Source of the DNA: Clostridiales bacterium
GTDB lineage: Bacteria; Bacillota; Clostridia; Lachnospirales; Lachnospiraceae
Assembly: GCA_015655075.1 (NCBI GenBank)
Contig: JAATFT010000086.1
Span: 1 to 37,174, forward strand
Direction of reading: 5' to 3'
DNA: 37,174 bases
The notes under the pieces were generated by a model, which saw only the letters and a list, made by a program, of their open reading frames with translations, had not been told where the DNA came from and made no database searches. This document shows positions 33,409 through 37,174 of this stretch, piece by piece (position 1 is the stretch's first letter; each line of letters starts with the position of its first letter). Made by a program: the position numbers and the translations under genes.

Positions 33409-34374
33409 ATGGAATACATTGGAATTGATATCGGCGGAACAGCGGTTAAAATTGGAATTATAGACGAGAACGGAACCGTATTGGCCTCCGGGCATTACAG
33501 CGTAAATTTTGACCGGTATGAAACTCCTATATTAGATACCGTCGTAAAAAGTCTGGGGATATTTTTAAGCAAATATTCCGTTAAATCAGTTAACCTAAAG
33601 GGAATCGGTGTGTCGGCAACCGGACAGGTGGATATACATACCGGCGTTGTTACAGGAACTGCGGGACATATTAAAAACTGGAAGAAAAGCAAAATAAAAG
33701 AAACTTTGGAAAACCGGTTCAACCTTCCCGTTGCCGTTATGAATGATGCAAACTGCGCAGCTTTGGCAGAAAAATGGATCGGCGGCGCCAAAGAGGTTTC
33801 CAATGCTGTTATTCTTACCATTGGGACGGGAATTGGAGGCGGTATCCTGGTTAATTCTGAAATACTGACAGGTTCCGACGGCCTTGCCGGGGAAATCGGG
33901 CATTTTACCATTCACTGTCAGGGAAAACCCTGCACCTGCGGCAATACCGGCTGCTACGAACAATATGCTTCCGTCACCGCACTGATACATATGGTTACAG
34001 AGGCTGTGGATAAAGGGTTATTTCCAAAGTCTGCCTTTCAAGACGGACCTATTAACGGTAAAACTATCTTTGAGCTTCTGGCGGCGCATAACCCGCTCCT
34101 GGAGAGTATTTTTGAAGAATGGCTGGATTATGTGGCTTTCGGACTGGTAAATCTGGTACACATTTTTAATCCTCAGCTTATACTTATAGGCGGGGGTATC
34201 AGTGTACAGGAAACTCTTTTTATTAAACCTCTCAGACAGAAGGTGCACCAGCAAGTAATGCCGGCATTTGGCAAAGGACTTAGTCTTAAGGCCGCCGCCC
34301 TTGGGAATGAAGCAGGCATGATAGGGGCGGTTTATTTCTATAAGAAAGAGTTTGCAAAGCAAACTCTGCGCTGA
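33409..34374 (+). CDS. ROK-family sugar kinase, possible N-acetylmannosamine kinase
   Basis: A 321-residue ROK protein. The phosphate-binding start IGIDIGGTAVKIGI, the middle ILTIGTGIGGGILV and the ROK signature GEIGHFTIHC with the zinc motif CTCGNTGCYE are intact, so it is a kinase, not a ROK repressor (no HTH). Substrate is not set by sequence. With NanE in the same island, ManNAc is the natural guess: kinase product ManNAc-6-phosphate would feed the epimerase. Glucokinase or another hexosamine kinase are alternatives. The stop codon lies within a GCGTCA palindrome. GAGAGG precedes the ATG. Confidence 0.88.
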   Translation: MEYIGIDIGGTAVKIGIIDENGTVLASGHYSVNFDRYETPILDTVVKSLGIFLSKYSVKSVNLKGIGVSATGQVDIHTGVVTGTAGHIKNWKKSKIKETLENRFNLPVAVMNDANCAALAEKWIGGAKEVSNAVILTIGTGIGGGILVNSEILTGSDGLAGEIGHFTIHCQGKPCTCGNTGCYEQYASVTALIHMVTEAVDKGLFPKSAFQDGPINGKTIFELLAAHNPLLESIFEEWLDYVAFGLVNLVHIFNPQLILIGGGISVQETLFIKPLRQKVHQQVMPAFGKGLSLKAAALGNEAGMIGAVYFYKKEFAKQTLR

Positions 34375-34427
34375 CGCTTGGCCGCTCTACTTCTGGCGCG
34401 TCATGCGCATCCTCCCGGAGGGTTTTT
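34368..34427 (+). terminator. GCGCTGACGC palindrome and terminator after the ROK gene
   Basis: GCGCTGACGC (34368-34377) pairs with GCGTCATGCGC (34398-34408), and CCTC-CCG-GAGG followed by six T gives a small terminator. The palindrome covers the ROK stop codon. Its right half CTACTTCTGGCGCGTCAT resembles the palindrome at 14851-14893. Confidence 0.55.
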
Positions 34428-34464
34428 TATCGAATAGGACGCAATTTCCTATTCGATAAAAAAC
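34422..34464. repeat. Palindromic repeat, copy 2, with 18-bp perfect arms
   Basis: GTTTTTTATCGAATAGGA (34422-34439) pairs perfectly with 34447-34464 around a 7-base loop. It lies between the convergent ROK and spoIIP genes and may work as a two-way transcript-end hairpin. The core matches the copy at 2532-2569. Confidence 0.75.
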
Positions 34465-34471
34465 AAAACTT

Positions 34472-35827
34472 TCATTCCTTCCCCGAAAGTACCTCATAAA
34501 GTATTTCGGATAAATAGTCCATTGCATTCATGGCTTCCTCCAGGGTATTTTTATCGGTTCCCAGCTCGACCAGAAGGGCTTTCTTCCTCAGATGCAGATT
34601 ATAGCGGTAAGCCTTCAGGTAGTTTTTATACATTAAACCGGGATATAGCTCTCTTCCCTTTAGCTGCAGCTGAAGGCTGAAGGCCAAATTATCCTGAATA
34701 TACGGGTTTTTTAAATAAGCGATTTCTCCCTTTGAATTTCTGCTTAAACCGTTAAAGAACATGATCTGAGCCGTATTCTTTCCGTTTATCTTAGCCACCC
34801 GTTTCTTGTCCGCTCCATCCCTGTGTAAATCAATAACTACTTCTATGCTGGGATTTTTTTCAAGTGTTTTCTCAATGCTGTCACCGGCATAATTATAAGC
34901 TAAATTTCTGTCCAGGGTTCCCCCCATTAAATCATATTTCATCTTATCATGTATTACATTATATCCATATTTATCTTCCAGCAGTTCTGTCAGATAAGTC
35001 CCCACTCCCACTACCGTATCCTCCTCTTTACCCTTTCTGCTGTCACTGTAAGCCTCCTGGGAATGGGTATGGTAAATTAATATCTGAGGCTTGTCTTTTG
35101 ACGTCTTCACAGTCATATCCTCGCTCAACAACTTTTCTGCGTCAAACAATTCATCGTTTACTACTGTCGAAGAATCCACTATGTAAAAATTACTATATAA
35201 AAACTGGCGGTTTATTAATTGGTTCATGGTAAAATTCTCTCCGTTAATGGTTCCCAGGGCTTCCGCCGCAGCTTCGTCAGAAATGGAGGTCTGTTCATCT
35301 TCCAAATAAACTTCTCCGTTAATTATGTCAATGGGCATAATGCCGTTGGCACCATTTACCGCCATGGCTTCCGTACTTTCCCCGGAAGCATCCGCCGTAT
35401 GTACCTCATCAAAATATTCTATTCCCTTTAAAATACTCTGCACATATAAGTCGTTATTAAAAAGCTGTTTTGAACCATCGGTCAGATAAAAGGTATCCGC
35501 CTCCTCCTCTATTAAATTATTTTCGGTGCCCTCACTTGCCTGGACTATGTAACGATTAATGGGAAAGGATCCCGCCATGGTATTCAGTATAAAATTATTT
35601 TCCATTTCCCCATTGCGGGAGATATATTCTAAAATAGGAATGCCGGACTGAATCATATTATTACAGGCCTCCGAAACCATTTTCGCTTCAAAGGATTCTG
35701 CCAAATTACTTCCTTCCGGCCCAAATATCCGAATACATTTTATCAGTACATTTAAACTCAAAATCAAAATTAAAGTCCAAAGCGTTATATGAAACAGCCT
35801 GACGGCCCTGTATTTATATCTTCTCAT
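34472..35827 (-). CDS. spoIIP: Stage II sporulation protein P (SpoIIP)
   Basis: A 451-residue membrane-anchored peptidoglycan amidase/endopeptidase that, with SpoIID and SpoIIM, drives engulfment of the forespore. One N-terminal membrane segment (VRLFHITLWTLILILSLNVL region) is followed by a long variable part and the catalytic domain: ILIYHTHSQEAYSDS with the zinc His, VVGVGTYLTELLEDKYG, and VIDLHRDGA with Glu/His partners. The frame opens 14 codons upstream at GTG, but GGGAG precedes the ATG at 35825-35827. It follows gpr, as in B. subtilis. Confidence 0.95.
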   Translation of the reverse strand: MRRYKYRAVRLFHITLWTLILILSLNVLIKCIRIFGPEGSNLAESFEAKMVSEACNNMIQSGIPILEYISRNGEMENNFILNTMAGSFPINRYIVQASEGTENNLIEEEADTFYLTDGSKQLFNNDLYVQSILKGIEYFDEVHTADASGESTEAMAVNGANGIMPIDIINGEVYLEDEQTSISDEAAAEALGTINGENFTMNQLINRQFLYSNFYIVDSSTVVNDELFDAEKLLSEDMTVKTSKDKPQILIYHTHSQEAYSDSRKGKEEDTVVGVGTYLTELLEDKYGYNVIHDKMKYDLMGGTLDRNLAYNYAGDSIEKTLEKNPSIEVVIDLHRDGADKKRVAKINGKNTAQIMFFNGLSRNSKGEIAYLKNPYIQDNLAFSLQLQLKGRELYPGLMYKNYLKAYRYNLHLRKKALLVELGTDKNTLEEAMNAMDYLSEILYEVLSGKE

Positions 35828-35955
35828 AAATTTCTCCCATCTGTAGTTAAATATTTTATAACCTCTCACTTAATCTATCATATGCTTTATTTTTCTTTAT
35901 GATAACGCCTCGGGTACTATTTTATAAAATTTTTTAGACAGGCCGTGCCGGGCAT

Positions 35956-36026
35956 CCCAACCTTAAGTTCCCCTGCGAAAATCCTCCGAAATTTTTTGTT
36001 TCATTTACGCAACTTAAGGTTTTGGG
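35956..36026. repeat. Inverted repeat between gpr and spoIIP
   Basis: AACCTTAAGTT (35959-35969) and AACTTAAGGTT (36011-36021) are perfect 11-bp arms; CCC/GGG pairs extend the stem with a small bulge. The loop is about 41 bases. It could be a gpr transcript-end structure or a small foldback. Confidence 0.55.
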
Positions 36027-36037
36027 AAAAAATATTT

Positions 36038-36967
36038 TTAAGCAAAACATTTATTAAGGGCTTCCGATATGGTATAGCTGATACGCTTTATGGATTCATC
36101 TATATTTTTGGGCGTCACAAACATATTATTCATGGTTTCTTCCTTTAATTCACCCATAAACTGTTGGATTTCTTTATCTTCAAAACCCTGTTTGGTCATA
36201 AACTGCTCCATGGTATCGTTTACAATGGTAGCCGCATCCACAACCGTGGGGACTCCCAGAGCAATGACATCCACCCCAAGGCTTTCTTTATTTAAGGCTT
36301 TCCGGTTATTGCCCACGCCGGATCCGGGACTGATGCCGGTATCCGTTACCTGCACTGTCTTATTCAACCGGTGTATGCTTCTGGCAGCCAGTGCATCAAT
36401 CACAATTACCAGTTTCGGCATGGTTTCCCTGATAATTCCCCTTAATACCTCGCTGGTCTCCATTCCTGTCTGAGCCATTACCCCGGGCGAAATGGCACTT
36501 ACATTTCCCGTTTTATGCTGTTCCGAAAAATCATTTCCAAATTCCTTAATCAAATGCCTTGTAATAAACAGGTTATCCACCACCTGCGGTCCTAGTGCAT
36601 CCGGAGTGACCTCCCGGTTGCCAAGCCCCGCAACAAGAATCTCCCGGTCCGTGACATCACCGGCCAACTTCCTGATATATTTTGCTAATTCCTTTGCTAT
36701 GGGTTCATGAAAGCTTTCGTCCTCCTCACAAAGCCTTGGGGCTTCTATAGTAATGTAGGTGCCGATGGGTTTACCCATGGCATCGGCACCTCTTTGATCC
36801 TTAATGATGACCGTTGTCACCCGTATATCTTTTTTCTTATCATAATCTTCTTTTAAAATCACGCCCTGAATTTCAACATTATCTTCCTCAAAGGTTTCCC
36901 TTACCTCTAATGCAAGGTCCGTCCTCGGTTTTCCCACCGTATTGCCATTGTCGTTTATTCTATCCAT
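36038..36967 (-). CDS. gpr: Germination protease Gpr (spore protease)
   Basis: A 309-residue Gpr, which degrades small acid-soluble spore proteins at germination. The short prosequence (about 1-14) precedes RTDLALEV, the self-cleavage and substrate-like motif. Later stretches EILVAGLGNREVTPDALGP and MGTETSE-like MAQTGMETSEVLRG, then VIDALAARSIHRLNKTVQ and DTGISPGSGVGN, are typical. The family is often 325-370 residues, so this is on the short side. It is the first gene of the gpr-spoIIP pair and marks a spore-forming host. Confidence 0.96.
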   Translation of the reverse strand: MDRINDNGNTVGKPRTDLALEVRETFEEDNVEIQGVILKEDYDKKKDIRVTTVIIKDQRGADAMGKPIGTYITIEAPRLCEEDESFHEPIAKELAKYIRKLAGDVTDREILVAGLGNREVTPDALGPQVVDNLFITRHLIKEFGNDFSEQHKTGNVSAISPGVMAQTGMETSEVLRGIIRETMPKLVIVIDALAARSIHRLNKTVQVTDTGISPGSGVGNNRKALNKESLGVDVIALGVPTVVDAATIVNDTMEQFMTKQGFEDKEIQQFMGELKEETMNNMFVTPKNIDESIKRISYTISEALNKCFA

Positions 36968-37006
36968 TCTCTGAATTCATACCTTTCTAAATTAAAGTTA
37001 TTCCCA

Positions 37007-37174
37007 GTTACTATTCACAGCTCTGCAAAAATAAGCAGATCTGTGAACCGTAACACGCTTCGCGATGCACACAAAACGCAGAATCAGCGTTTTGGCGCTG
37101 CTATACTCCGGTTTTCTGTGACTTTCGCTTCGCTACACTCACAAAAAACACGTCGAGTATATCAGCTGTGAATA
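37007..37174. mobile_element. 173-bp inverted-repeat element, copy 2 (cut by window edge)
   Basis: The first 168 bases match copy 1 (15082-15249) with only about three differences. The left end is GTTACTATTCACAGCT; the last five bases (GTAAC) fall beyond the window. The 8 bases before it are TATTCCCA, so the same 8 bases are expected directly after its end. It lies about 40 bases upstream of gpr and could affect its promoter. Confidence 0.88.

Noticed and set aside
33495..33990. Long minus-strand frames inside the ROK gene
   Set aside because: They are mirror frames of a well-matched ROK kinase without ribosome sites or motifs.

Overview
The window looks like a chromosomal segment of a low-GC, anaerobic, endospore-forming Firmicute, most likely a Clostridia member near the Lachnospiraceae. 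Evidence: spore genes gpr and spoIIP; a HrcA/CIRCE chaperone operon; an ireB-yqgF-DUF1292-fur-RNase J housekeeping run; a non-phosphotransferring HPr homologue; an MsmX-type sugar ABC transporter without its own ATPase; and an agr-type quorum-sensing locus. Family assignments come from reading the proteins; no database search was possible. Most genes lie on the minus strand, so the layout below starts at the right end, in transcription order.

Right end (37174 to 34472): a partial copy of a 173-bp inverted-repeat element, then gpr and spoIIP. Sugar island (34374 to 26365): an RpiR-type regulator and a ROK sugar kinase on the plus strand face a minus-strand set: solute-binding lipoprotein, two permeases, a GNAT acetyltransferase remnant, and a fused protein joining DUF4127 to an N-acetylmannosamine-6-phosphate 2-epimerase (NanE). 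lepA and hemW follow. Between hemW and hrcA sits a second inserted module (23009 to 19540): a small XRE regulator with two matched operators, and an agrA-agrC-agrB-agrD quorum-sensing cassette whose pheromone precursor has Ser where Cys normally closes the ring.

The stress operon hrcA-grpE-dnaK-dnaJ continues into prmA and a broken rsmE, then a cysteine desulfurase and thiI (4-thiouridine). A convergent HPr-like gene follows, then mtaB, ireB, yqgF, DUF1292, fur, RNase J, a short MltG-like membrane protein, trmR, trhP and the 5' part of a PucR-type regulator gene. Bacillus subtilis keeps the order gpr-spoIIP-lepA-hemW-hrcA-grpE-dnaK-dnaJ-prmA-rsmE-mtaB and the group yrzL-yrrK-yrzB-yrrL-yrrM-yrrN-yrrO, so the sugar island and agr module look like insertions into old conserved neighbourhoods.

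Gaps hold several kinds of palindromic repeat: the 173-bp element with an 8-bp target duplication after dnaK, an 81-bp TAGAGC-ended element after iscS, a long imperfect foldback after thiI, an 18-bp-arm hairpin shared by two distant gaps, and GCGTCA palindromes. Several touch stop codons. The strongest leads are the Ser-type AgrD locus, the DUF4127-NanE fusion with its transporter, and the rsmE deletion. I saw no rRNA, tRNA, CRISPR array, prophage or intact transposase.
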